A DNA stretch of 64,000 bases from NCBI RefSeq assembly GCF_051014685.1, contig NW_027478515.1, positions 496,001 to 560,000 on the forward strand. The letters run 5' to 3'. Each line of letters begins with the position of its first letter. Within the stretch, counting starts at the first letter, position 1. Shown in pieces: positions 1-11,785 of the stretch. The translations under genes were made by a program, and so were the position numbers. Under the pieces are notes generated by a model. That model ran no database searches, was not told where the DNA came from, and saw only the letters and a list, made by a program, of their open reading frames with translations. The DNA is from Ptiloglossa arizonensis. Taxonomy: Eukaryota > Arthropoda > Insecta > Hymenoptera > Colletidae.

Positions 1-374
1 TCAGACTTGCGCTAATTTTGATGGTTTCTCAACCATTCCTTAACTTCAAACTGCCATATCTCGCGAACGGATTGACGAACTCGAGAAATTCCTGTTGCAT
101 CTGAAACCAGAAACTCGTCCGATTACAACGGTACGTGTATTTTTCCCCTAGGCCATAGTAGTTATTTGTTTCGAGAATCAGACTTGCGAAAATTTTGATG
201 GTTTCTCAACCATTCCTTAACTTCAAGCTCCCATATCTCGCGAACGGATTGACGAACTCGAGAAATTCCTGTTGCATCTGAAACCAGAAACTCGTCCGAT
301 TACAACGGTATATGTATTTTTCCCCTAGGCCAGAGTAGTTATTGGTTACGAGTATCAAACTTGCGAAAATTTTG

Positions 375-904
375 ATGGTTTCTGAACCACTCCTTAACTT
401 CAAACTCCCATATCTCGCGAACGGATTGGCGAACTCGAGAAATTCCTGTTGCATGTGAAACCAGAAACTCGTCCGATTACAACGGTATGTGTATTTTTGC
501 CCTAGGCCATTGTAGTTATTGGTTTCGAGTGTCAGATTTGCGAAAATTTTTATGGTTTCTCAACCATTCCTTAACTCCAAACTCCCATATTTCGCGAAGA
601 GATTGACGAATCCGAAAAATTTCTGTTGCATCTGAAAGTATAAACTCTCCCGATTACAACGGTATGTGTATTTTTGCCCTAGGCCATAGTAGTTATTGGT
701 TACGAGTATCAAACTTGCGAAAATTTTGATGGTTTCTCAACCATTCCTTAACTTCAACTCCCATATCTCGCGAACGGATTGACGAACTCGATTATTTCCT
801 GTTGCATTTGAAAGTAGAAACTCCACCGATTACAATGGTGTGTGTACTTTTCCCCTAGGTCATTCCAGTTATTCGTTTCTAGCATCAGAATTGCCAAAAT
901 TTTG
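375..904 (+). repeat. Trimer unit, copy 1 (530 bp)
   Basis: Three monomers in order: one starting 'ggtttctgaaccactcc', one with 'tttcgcgaagagattgacg', and one with 'gaactcgattatttcctg'. The first two recur at 905-1258 and all three at 1790-2320. The third monomer has a 1-bp deletion ('cttcaactccc'), so it is 176 bp. Confidence 0.8.
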
Positions 905-1258
905 ATGGTTTCTGAACCACTCCTTAACTTCAAACTCCCATATCTCGCGAACGGATTGGCGAACTCCAGAAATTCCTGTTGCATGTGAAACCAGAAACTC
1001 GTCCGATTACAACGGTATGTGTATTTTTGCCCTAGGCCATTGTAGTTATTGGTTTCGAGTGTCAGATTTGCGAAAATTTTTATGGTTTCTCAACCATTCC
1101 TTAACTTCAAACTCCCATATTTCGCGAAGAGATTGACGAATCCGAAAAATTTCTGTTGCATCTGAAAGTAGAAACTCTCCCGATTACAACGGTATGTGTA
1201 TTTTTGCCCTAGGCCATAGTAGTTATTGGTTACGAGTATCAAACTTGCGAAAATTTTG
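905..1258 (+). repeat. Trimer unit, partial copy 2 (dimer, 354 bp)
   Basis: Repeats the first two monomers of 375-904 with a few substitutions ('gaactccag' instead of 'gaactcgag'). It lies 530 bp after copy 1, three monomers minus the 1-bp deletion. Confidence 0.75.
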
Positions 1259-1789
1259 ATGGTTTCTCAACCATTCCTTAACTTCAAGCTCCCATATCTC
1301 GCGAACGGATTGACGAACTCGAGAAATTCCTGTTGCATCTGAAAGCATAAACTCGCCCGATTACAACGGTATGTGTATTTTTGCCCTAGGCCATAGTGTT
1401 TATTGGTTTCGAGCATCAGACTTGCGAAAATTTTGATGGTTTCTCAACCATTCCTTAACTTCAAACTCCGATACCTCGCGAAAGAATTGACGAACTCGAG
1501 AAATTCCTGTTGCACCTGAAAGTAGAAACTCGCCCGATTACAAAGGTATGTGTATTTTTCCCCTGGGCCATATTAGTTATTGGTTTCGAGAATCAGACTT
1601 GCGAAAATTTTGATGGTTTCTCAACCATTCCTTAACTTCAAGCTCCCATATCTCGCGAACGGATTGACGAACTCGAGGAATTCCTGTTGCATCCGAAAGT
1701 AGAAACTCTCCCAATTACAACGGTATGTGTATTTTTCCCCTAGGCCAGAGTAGTTATTGGTTACAAGTATCAAACTTGCGAAAATTTAG

Positions 1790-2320
1790 ATGGTTTCTGA
1801 ACCACTCCTTAAATTCAAACTCCCATATCTCGCGAACGGATTGGCGAACTCGAGAAATTCCTGTTGCACGTGAAACCAGAAACTCGTCCGATTACAACGG
1901 TATGTGTATTTTTGCCCTAGGCCATTGTAGTTATTGGTTTCGAGTGTCAGATTTGCGAAAATTTTTATGGTTTCTCAACCATTCCTTAACTCCAAACTCC
2001 CATATTTCGCGAAGAGATTGACGAATCCGAAAAATTTCTGTTGCATCTGAAAGTAGAAACTCTCCCGATTACAACCGTATGTGTATTTTTGCCCTAGGCC
2101 ATAGTAGTTATTGGCTACGAGTATCAAACTTGCGAAAATTTTGATGGTTTCTCAACCATTCCTTAACTTCAAACTCCCATATCTCGCGAACGGATTGACG
2201 AACTCGATTATTTCCTGTTGCATTTGAAAGTAGAAACTCCACCGATTACAATGGTGTGTGTACTTTTCCCCTAGGTCATTCCAGTTATTCGTTTCTAGCA
2301 TCAGAATTGCCAAAATTTTG
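1790..2320 (+). repeat. Trimer unit, copy 3 (531 bp)
   Basis: Repeats 375-904 in the same monomer order, starting 885 bp (five monomers) after partial copy 2. Its third monomer lacks the 1-bp deletion of copy 1. It has 'cttaaattcaaac' and 'gcacgtgaaacc' as private changes. Confidence 0.75.
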
Positions 2321-3899
2321 ATGGTTTCTCAACCATTCCTTAACTTCAAACTCCCATATCTCGCGAACGGATTGACGAACTCGAGAAATTCCTGTTGCAT
2401 CTGAAAGTTGAAACTCGTCCGATTACAACGGTGTGTGTATTTTTCCCCTAGGCCATAGTAGTTATTGGTTTCGAGAATCAGACTTGCGAAAATTGTGATG
2501 GTTTCTCAACCATTCCTTAATTTCAAGCTCCCATATCTCGCGAACGGATTGACGAACTCGAGAAATTCCTGTTGCATCTGAAAGTTGAAACTCGTCCGAT
2601 TACAACGGTGTGTGTATTTCTCCCATAGGCCATAGTAGTTATTGGTTTCGAGTATCAGACTTGCGAAAATTGTGATGGTTTCTCAACCATTCCTTAATTT
2701 CAAGCTCCCATATCTCGCGAACGGATTGACGAACTCGAGAAATTCCTGTTGCATCCGAAAGTAGAAACTCTCCCAATTACAACGGTATGTGTTTTTTTCC
2801 CCTAGGCCATAGTAGTTATTGGTTACGAGTATCAAACTTGCGAAAGTTTTGATGGTTTCTCAACCATTCCTTAACTTCGAACTCCCATTTCTCGCGAACG
2901 GATTTTCGAACTCGAGAAATTCCTGTTGCATCTGAAACCAGAAACTCGTCCGATTACAACGGTATGTGTATTTTTCCCCTAGGCAATTGTAGTTATTGGT
3001 TTCGAGTATCAAACTTGCGAAAAATTTGATGGTTTCTCAACCATTCCTTAACTTCAAACTCCCATATCTCGCGAACGGACTGACGAATCCGAAAAATTTC
3101 TGTTGCATCTGAAAGCAGAAACTCGCCCGATTACAAAGGTATGTGTATTTTTGCCGTAGGCCATTCCAGTTATTGGTTTCGAGTATCAGACCAGCGAAAA
3201 TTTTGATGGTTTCTCAACCATTCCTTAACTTCAAACTCCCATATCTCGCGAACGGATTAATGAACTCGAGAATTTCCTATTGCATCTGAGAACAGAAACT
3301 CGCCCGATTACAACGGTATGTGTATTTTTGCCCTTGGCCATAGTAGTAATTGGTTTCGAGTGTCAGACTTGCGAAAATTTTTATGGTTTCTCAACCATTC
3401 CTTAAATCCAAACTCCAATATTTCGCGAACGGTTTGACGAATCCGAAAAATTTCTGTTGCATCTGAAAGTAGAAACTCTCCCGATTACAACGGTTTGTGT
3501 ATTTTTCCCCTAGACCATTGTAGTTATTGGTTTCGAGTATCCAAATTGCGAAAAATTTGATGGTTTCTCAACCATTCCTTAACTTCAAACTCCCATATCT
3601 CGCGAACGGATTGACGAACTCGAGAAATTCCTGTTGCATCTGAAAGTTGAAACTCGTCCGATTACAACGGTATGTGTATTTTTCCGCTAGGCCATAGTGG
3701 AAATTGGTTTCGAGTATCAGACTTGCGAAAATTGTGATGGTTTCTCAACCATTCCTTAATTTCAAGCTCCCATATCTCGCGAACGGATTGACGAACTCGA
3801 GAAATTCCTGTTGCATCCGAAAGTAGAATCTCTCCCAATTACAACGGTATGTGTATTTTTCCCCTAGGCGATAGTAGTTATTGGTTTCGAGTATCAGAC

Positions 3900-5200
3900 T
3901 TGCGAAAATTGTGATGGTTCCTCAACCATTCCTTAACTTCAAACTCCCATATCTCGTGAACGGATTGACGCACTCGAGAAATTCCTGTTGCATCTGGAAG
4001 CAGAAACTCGCCCGATTACAAAAATATGTGTGTTTTTCCCCTAGGCCTTTGTAGTTATTGGTTTCGAGTATCAGACTTGCGAACATTTTGATGGTTTCTC
4101 AACCATTCCTTAACTTCAAACTCCCATATCTCGTGAACGGATTGACGCACTCGAGAAATTCCTGTTGCATCTGGAAGCAGAAACTCGCTCGATTACAAAG
4201 ATATGTGTGTTTTTCCCCTAGGCCATAGTAGTTATTGGTTTCGAGTATCAGACTTGCGAAAATTTTGATGGTTTCTCTACCATTCCTTAACTTCAAACTC
4301 CCATATCTCGCGAACGGATTGACGAACTCGAGAATTTCCTATTGCATCTGGAAGTAGAAACTAGCCCGATGACAATGGTGTGTGTACTTTTGCCCTAGGC
4401 CATTCCAGTTATTGGTTTCGAGTATCAGACCAGCGAAAATTTTGATGGTTTCTCAACCATTCCTTAAGTTCAAACTCCCATATCTCGCGAACGGACTGAC
4501 GAACTCGAGAATTTCCTATTGCATCTGGAAGTAGAAACTAGCCCGATTACAATGGTGTGTGTACTTTTCCCCTAGGCCATTCCAGTTACTGGTTTCGAGT
4601 ATCAGACCAGCGAAAATTTTGATGGTTTCTCAACCATTCCTTAACTTCAAACTCCCATATCTCGCGAACGGATTGACGAACTCTAGAATTTCCTATTGCC
4701 TCTGAAAGTAGAAACTCGCTCGATTACAAAGATATGTGTGTTTTTCCCCTAGGTCATTGTAGTTATTGGTATCGAGTATCAGACTTGCGAACATTTTGAT
4801 GGTTTCTCAACCATTCCTTAACTTCAAACTCCCATATCTCGCGAACGGATTGACGAACTCGAGAAATTCCTGTTGCATCTGAAAGTAGAAACTAGCCCGA
4901 TTACAATGGTGTGTGTACTTTTCCCCTAGGCCATTCCAGTTATTGGTTTCGAGTATCAGACTTGCGAAAATTTTGATGGTTTCTCAACCATTCCTCAATT
5001 TCGAACTCCCATATCTCGCGAACGGATTGACGAACTCGAGAATTTCCTATTGCATCTGAAACAGAAACTCGCCCGATTACAACGGTATGTGTATTTTTGC
5101 CCTAGGCCATAGTAGTTATAGGTTTCGGGTATCAGATTTGCGAAAATTGTGATGGTTTCTCAACCATTCCTTAACTTCAAACTCCCATATCTCGCGAACG
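3900..5200 (+). repeat. Block II duplicated segment, copy 1 (~1.3 kb)
   Basis: Recurs at about 7804-9104, offset 3,904 bp. That equals 22 x 177 + 10, and the 10 bp are fully explained by intervening indels I could find (-1, +2, +2, +5, -1, -1, +2, +2). Shared order: 'gatggttcctc' monomer, C-type copies, 'ccttaagttcaaac' monomer, then the 'cctcaatttcgaac' monomer. A shorter third copy of the last part lies at about 5,815-6,060. Confidence 0.7.
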
Positions 5201-7803
5201 GATTGACGAACTCGAGAAATTCCTGTTGCATCTGAAAGTAGAAACTCGCTCGATTACAATGATGTGTGTGTACTTTTCCCCTAGGCCATTCCAGTTGTTG
5301 GTTTCGAGTTTCAGACCAGCGAAAATTTTGATGGTTTCTCAACCATTCCTTCACTTCAAACTCCCATATCTCGCGAACGGAATGACGAACTCGAGAAATT
5401 CCTGTTCTATCTGAAAGTAGAAACTCGCCCGATTACAATGATGTGTGTGTACCTTTCCCCTAGGCCATTCCAGTTGTTGGTTTCGAGTATCAGACCAGCG
5501 AAAATTTTGATGGATTCTCAACCACTCCTTAACTTCAAACTCCCATATCTCGCGAACGGATTGACGAACTCGAGAAGTTCCTGTTGCATCTGAAAGCAGA
5601 AACTCGCCCGATTACAACGGTATATGCATTTTTGCCCTAGGCGATAGTATTATAGTTATTGGTTTCGAGTATCAGAGTTGCGAAAATTTTGATGGTTTCT
5701 CAAGCATTCCTTAACTTCGAACTCCCATATCTCGCGAACGCCTGACGAACTCGAGAAATTCCTGTTGCATCTGAAAGCAGAAACTCGCCCGATTACAATG
5801 GTGTGTGTACTTTTCCCCTAGGCCATTCCAGTTATTGGTTTCGAGTATCAGACTTGCGAAAATTTTGATGGTTTCTCAACCATTCCTCAATTTCGAACTC
5901 CCATATCTCGCGAACGGATTGACGAACTCGAGAATTTCCTATTGCATCTGAAACAGAAACTCGCCCGATTACAACGGTATGTGTATTTTTGCCCTAGGCC
6001 ATAGTAGTTATAGGTTTCGGGTATCAGATTTGCGAAAATTGTGATGGTTTCTCAACCATTCCTTAACTTCAAACTCCCATATCTCGCGAACGGATTGACG
6101 CACTCGAGAAATTCCTGTTCCATCTGAAAGTAGAAACTCGCTCGATTACAAAGATATGTGTGTTTTTCCCCTAGGCCTTTGTAGTTATTGGTTTTGAGTA
6201 TCAGACTTGCGAAAATTTTGATGGTTTCTCAACCATTCCTTCACTTCAAACTCCCATATCTCGCGAACGGAATGTCGAACTCGAGAAATTCCTGTTCCAT
6301 CTGAAAGTAGAAACTAGCCCGATTACAATGATGTGTGTGTACCTTTCCCCTAGGCCATTCCAGTTGTTGGTTTCGAGTATCAGACCAGCGAGAATTTTGA
6401 TGGTTTCTCAACCATTCCTTAACTTCAAACTCCCATATCTCGCGAACGGATTGACGAACACGAGAAATTCCTGTTGCACCTGAAAGCAGAATCTCGCCCG
6501 ATTACAATGGTGTGTGTACTTTTCCCCTAGGCCATTCCAGTTATTGGTTTCGAGTATCAGACCAGCGAAAATTTTGATGGTTTCTCAACCATTCCTTAAC
6601 TTCAAACTCCCATATCTCGCGAACGGATTGACGAACTCGAGAAATTCCTGTTGCATCTGAAAGCCGAAGCTCGCCCTGTTACAACGGTATGTGCATTTTT
6701 GCCCTAGGCCATAGTAGTTATTGGTTTCGAGTATCAGACTTGCGAAAATTTTTATGGATTCTCAGCCATTCCTTAACTCCAAACTCCAATATTTCGCGAA
6801 CGGTTTCACGAATTCGGAAAATTTCTGTTGCATCAGGAAGTAGAAACTCTCCCGATTACAACGGTATTTGTATTTCTGCCCTAGGCCATAGTAGTTATTG
6901 GTTTCGGGTATCAGACTTGCGAAAATTGTGATGGTTCCTCAACCATTCCTTAACTTCAAACTCCCGTATCTCGCGAACGGATTGACGAACTCGAGAAATT
7001 CCTGTTGCATCTGAAAGTAGAAACTCGCCCGATTACAATGGTGTGTGTTTACTTTTCCCCTAGGCCATTCCAGTCATTGGTTTCGAGTATCAGACTTGCG
7101 AAAATTTTGATGGTTTCTCAACCCTTCCTTAACTTCAAACTCCCATATCTCGCGAACGGATTGACGAACTCGAGAAATTCCTGTTGCATCTGAAAGCCGA
7201 AACTCGCCCGATTACAACGGTATGTGCATTTTTGCCCTAGGCCATAGTAGTTATTGGTTTCGAGTATCAGACTTGCGAAAATTTTGATGGTTTCTCAACC
7301 ACTCCTTAACTTCAAACTCCCATATCTCGCGAACGGATTGTCGAAATCGAGAAATTCCTGTTGCATCTGAAAGTAGAAACTCGCCCGATTACAATGGTGT
7401 GTGTACTTTTCCCCTAGGCCATTCCTGTTATTCGTTTGTAGCATCACAATTGCGACAATTTTGATGGTTTCTCATCCATTCCATAACTTCAAACTCCCAC
7501 ATCTCGCGAACGGATTGACGAACTCGAGAAATTCCCGTGGCATCTGAAAGTAGAAACTAGCCCGATTACAATGGTTTGTGTACTTTTCCCCTAGGCCATT
7601 CCAGTTATTGGTTTCGAGTATCAGAATTGCGAAAATTTTGATGGTTTCTCAACCATTCCTTAACTTCAAACTCCTATATCTCGCGAACGGATTGACGAAC
7701 TCGAGAATTTCCAATTGCATCTGAAAGCAGAAACTCGCCCGATTGCAACGGTATGTGTATTTTTGCCCTTGGCCATAGTAGTTATTGGTTTCGTGTATCA
7801 GAC

Positions 7804-9104
7804 TTGCGAAAATTGTGATGGTTCCTCAACCATTCCTTAACTTCAAACTCCCATATCTCGCGAACGGATTGACGCACTCGAGAAATTCCTGTTGCATCTG
7901 GAAGCAGAAACTCGCCCGATTACAAAGATATGTGTGTTTTTCCCCTAGGCCTTTGTAGTTATTGGTTTCGAGTATCAGACTTGCGAACATTTTGATGGTT
8001 TCTCAACCATTCCTTAACTTCAAACTCCCATATCTCGCGAACGGATTGACGCACTCGAGAAATTCCTGTTGCATCTGAAAGTAGAAACTCGCTCGATTAC
8101 AAAGATATGTGTGTTTTTCACCTAGGCCATAGTAGTTATTGGTTTCGAGTATCAGACTTGCGAAATTTTTGATGGTTTCTCTACCATTCCTTAACTTCAA
8201 ACTCCCATATCTCGCGAACGGATTGACGAACTCGAGAATTTCCTATTGCATCTGGAAGTAGAAACTGGCCCGATTACAATGGTGTGTGTACTTTTCCCCT
8301 AGGCCATTCCAGTTATTGGGTTCGAGTATCAGACCAGCGAAAATTTTGATGGTTTCTCAACCATTCCTTAAGTTCAAACTCCCGTATCTCGCGAACGGAC
8401 TGACGAACTCGAGAATTTCCTATTGCATCTGGAAGTAGAAACTAGCCCGATTACAATGGTGTGTGTACTTTTCCCCTAGGCCATTCCAGTTATTGGTTTC
8501 GAGTATCAGACCAGCGAAAATTTTGATGGTTTCTCAACCATTCCTTAACTTCAAACTCCCATATCTCGCGAACGGATTGACGAACTCGAGAATTTCCTAT
8601 TGCATCTGAAAGTAGAAACTCGCTCGATTACAAAGATATGTGTGTTTTTCCCCTAGGCCTTTGTAGTTATTGGTTTCGAGTATCAGACTTGCGAACATTT
8701 TGATGGTTTCTCAACCATTCCTTAACTTCAAACACCCATATCTCGCGAACGGATTGACGAACTCGAGAAATTCCTGTTGCATCTGAAAGTAGAAACTAGC
8801 CCGATTACAATGGTGTGTGTACTTTTCCCCTAGGCAATTCCAGTTATTGGTTTCGAGTATCAGACTTGCGAAAATTTTGATGGTTTCTCAACCATTCCTC
8901 AATTTCGAACTCCCATATCTCGCGAACGGATTGACGAACTCGAGAATTTCCTATTGCATCTGAAAGCAGAAACTCGCCCGATTACAACGGTAGGTGTATT
9001 TTTGCCCTAGGCCATAGTAGTTATAGGTTTCGGGAATCAGACTTGCGAAAATTGTGATGGTTTCTCAGCCATTCCTTAACTTCAAACTCCCATATCTCGC
9101 GAAC
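7804..9104 (+). repeat. Block II duplicated segment, copy 2 (~1.3 kb)
   Basis: Counterpart of 3900-5200 with scattered substitutions, so older than the duplications of blocks IV-V. Both copies share the rare 'ttataggtttcggg' near their right ends (about 5,120 and 9,020). Edges are approximate because identity fades gradually. Confidence 0.7.
8526..8702 (+). repeat. Reference C-type monomer (177 bp)
   Basis: A third version of the variable segment: 'cgctcgattacaaagatatg', then 'tgtgtttttcccctagg' and 'cctttgtagttatt'. The CENP-B-like box is badly degraded here (CCCG becomes CTCG and the distal CG becomes AG). C-type or close relatives ('acaaaggtatgtg' with 'cctttgtag') are concentrated at about 4-10 kb, with further copies in block III, near 48 kb and at about 57-64 kb. 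It is followed by a copy with 'gcgaacattttg' instead of 'gcgaaaattttg'. Confidence 0.85.
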
Positions 9105-10392
9105 GGATTGACGCACTCGAGAAATTCCTGTTGCATCTGAAAGTAGAAACTCGCTCGATTACAAAGATATGTGTGTTTTTCCCCTAGGCCTTTGTAGTTA
9201 TTGGTTTCGAGTATCAGACTTGCCAAAATTTTGATGGTTTCTCAACCACTCCTTAACTTCAAACTCCCATACCTCGCGAACGGATTGTCGAACTCGAGAA
9301 ATTCCTGTTGCATCTGAAAGTAGAAACTCGCCCGATTACAATGGTGTGTGTACTTTTCCCCTAGGCCATTCCTGTTATTCGTTTCTAGCATCACAATTGC
9401 GACAATTTTGATGGTTTCTCAACCATTCCATAACTTCAAACTCCCATATCTCGCGAACGGATTGACGAACTCGAGAATTTCCTATTGCATCTGAAAGTAG
9501 AAACTCGCTCGATTACAAAGATATGTGTGTTTTTCCCCTAGGCCTTTGTAGTTATTTGTTTCGAGTATCAGACTTGCGAACATTTTGATGGTTTCTCAAC
9601 CATTCCTTAACTTCAAACTCCCATATCTCGCGAACGGATTGACGCACTCGAGATATTCCTGTTGCATCTGGAAGCAGAAACTCGCCCGATTACAAAGATA
9701 TGTGTGTTTTTCCCCTAGGCCTTTGTAGTTATTGGTTTCGAGTATCAGACTTGCGAACATTTTGATGGTTTCTCAACCATTCCTTAACTTCAAACTCCCA
9801 TATCTCGCGAACGGACTAACGAACTCGAGAATTTCCTATTGCATCTGGAAGTAGAAACTAGCCCGATTACAATTGTGTGTGTACTTTTCCCCTGGGCCAT
9901 TCCAGTTATTGGTTTCGAGTATCAGACCAGCGAAAATTTTGATGGTTTCTCAACCATTCCTTAACTTCAAACTCCCATATCTCGCGAACGGATTGAAGAA
10001 CTCGAGAATTTCCTATTGCATCTGAAAGTAGAAACTCGCTCGATTACAAAGATATGTGTGTTTTTCCCCTAGGTCTTTGTAGTTATTGGTTTCGAGTATC
10101 AGACTTGCGAACATTTTGATGGTTTCTCAACCATTCCTTAACTTCAAATTCCCATATCTCGCGAACGGATTGACGAACTCGAGAAATTCCTGTTGCATCT
10201 GAAAGCAGAAACTCGACCGATTACAATGGTGTGTGTACTTTTCCACAAGGTCATTCCAGTTATCCGTTTCTAGCATCAGAATTGCGAAAATTTTGATTGT
10301 TTCTCAACCATTACTTAACTTCACACTCCCATATCTCGCGAACGGATTGACGAACTCGAGAAATTCCTGTTGCATCTGAAAGTAGAAACTGG

Positions 10393-10923
10393 CCCGATTA
10401 CAACGGTATGTGTATTTTTGCCCTAGGCCATAGTAGTTATTGGTTTCGTGTATCAGACCAGCGAAAATTTTGATGGTTTCTCAGCCATTCCTTAACTTCA
10501 AACTCCCATATCTCGCGAACGGATTGACGAACTCGAGAAATTCCTGCTGCATCTGAAAGTAGAAACTCGCCCGATTACAATGGTGTGTGTACTTTTCCCC
10601 TAGGCCATTCCTGTTATTCGTTTCTAGCATCACAATTGCGACAATTTTGATGGTTTCTCCACCATTCCATAAATTCAAACTCCCATATCTCGCGAACGGA
10701 TAGACGAACTCGAGACATTCCTGTTGCATCTGAAGGTACAATCTCGCCCCATTACAATGCTGTGTGTACTTTTCCCCTAGGCCACTCCAGTTATTGGTTT
10801 CGAGTATCACACTTGCGAAAATTTTGATGGTTTCTCAACCATTCCTTAACTTCAAACTCCCATATCTCGCGAACGGATTGACGAACTCGAGAAATTCCTG
10901 TTGCATCTGAAAGCAGTAGCTCG
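10393..10923 (+). repeat. Tandem trimer duplication, copy 1 (531 bp)
   Basis: Three monomers repeated immediately at 10924-11454 with no difference seen. Markers include 'attcctgctgcatctg', 'ttctccaccattcc', 'tctgaaggtacaatc' and 'cgagtatcacacttgcg'. Identity in copy 2 continues to about 11,520 before diverging at cagacc/cagact. Confidence 0.9.
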
Positions 10924-11454
10924 CCCGATTACAACGGTATGTGTATTTTTGCCCTAGGCCATAGTAGTTATTGGTTTCGTGTATCAGACCAGCGAAAATT
11001 TTGATGGTTTCTCAGCCATTCCTTAACTTCAAACTCCCATATCTCGCGAACGGATTGACGAACTCGAGAAATTCCTGCTGCATCTGAAAGTAGAAACTCG
11101 CCCGATTACAATGGTGTGTGTACTTTTCCCCTAGGCCATTCCTGTTATTCGTTTCTAGCATCACAATTGCGACAATTTTGATGGTTTCTCCACCATTCCA
11201 TAAATTCAAACTCCCATATCTCGCGAACGGATAGACGAACTCGAGACATTCCTGTTGCATCTGAAGGTACAATCTCGCCCCATTACAATGCTGTGTGTAC
11301 TTTTCCCCTAGGCCACTCCAGTTATTGGTTTCGAGTATCACACTTGCGAAAATTTTGATGGTTTCTCAACCATTCCTTAACTTCAAACTCCCATATCTCG
11401 CGAACGGATTGACGAACTCGAGAAATTCCTGTTGCATCTGAAAGCAGTAGCTCG
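10924..11454 (+). repeat. Tandem trimer duplication, copy 2 (531 bp)
   Basis: Same sequence as 10393-10923, offset exactly 3 x 177. The lack of visible differences marks it as a recent in-register duplication, or as an assembly artefact that read depth could exclude. Confidence 0.9.
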
Positions 11455-11785
11455 CCCGATTACAACGGTATGTGTATTTTTGCCCTAGGCCATAGTAGTT
11501 ATTGGTTTCGTGTATCAGACTTGCGAAAATTTTTATGGTTTCTCAACCATTCCTTAACTCCAAACTCCCATACTTCGCGAACGGATTGACGAATCCGAAA
11601 AATTTCTGTTTCATCTGAAAGTAGAAACCCTCCCGATTACAACGCTGCCTGTATTTTTCCCCTAGGCCTTTGTAGTTATTGGTTTCGAATATCAGACTTG
11701 CGAAAATTTTGATGGGTTCTCAACCATTCCTTAAATTCAGACTGCCATATCTCGCGAACGGATTGACGGACTCGAGAAATTCCTG

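Larger units (their letters stand above)
1..3899. repeat. Block I: mixed, comparatively diverged monomers
   Basis: About 22 monomers with markers rare elsewhere: 'gaaaccagaaactcgtccg', 'ggttacgagtatcaaacttg', 'atttcgcgaagagattgac' and 'gattatttcctgttgcattt'. Trimer-level repetition is visible, but I see no near-identical duplication longer than about 0.5 kb. No gene, RNA or foreign element is present. Confidence 0.8.
3900..11520. repeat. Block II: C-type-rich monomers
   Basis: About 43 monomers dominated by C-type ('acaaagatatgtg', 'cctttgtag') and B-type copies, often preceded by 'gaatttcctattgcatctg' or 'gacgcactcgag'. It contains several +2 bp (TG) expansions, one 5-bp insertion near 5,648 and two longer duplications listed separately. 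Nothing other than satellite was seen. Confidence 0.8.

Noticed and set aside
10481..10810. 109-codon open frame on the minus strand (and its twin at 11012-11341), plus many 60-98-codon frames on both strands
   Set aside because: They are translations of the satellite. Because 177 = 3 x 59, a frame that lacks a stop in one monomer may stay open in the next. The products are rearranged copies of the same 59-residue pattern, many start at TTG in 'gttgcatctg', and TG or 1-bp indels decide where they end. No domain, codon bias or ribosome-binding context supports a gene.
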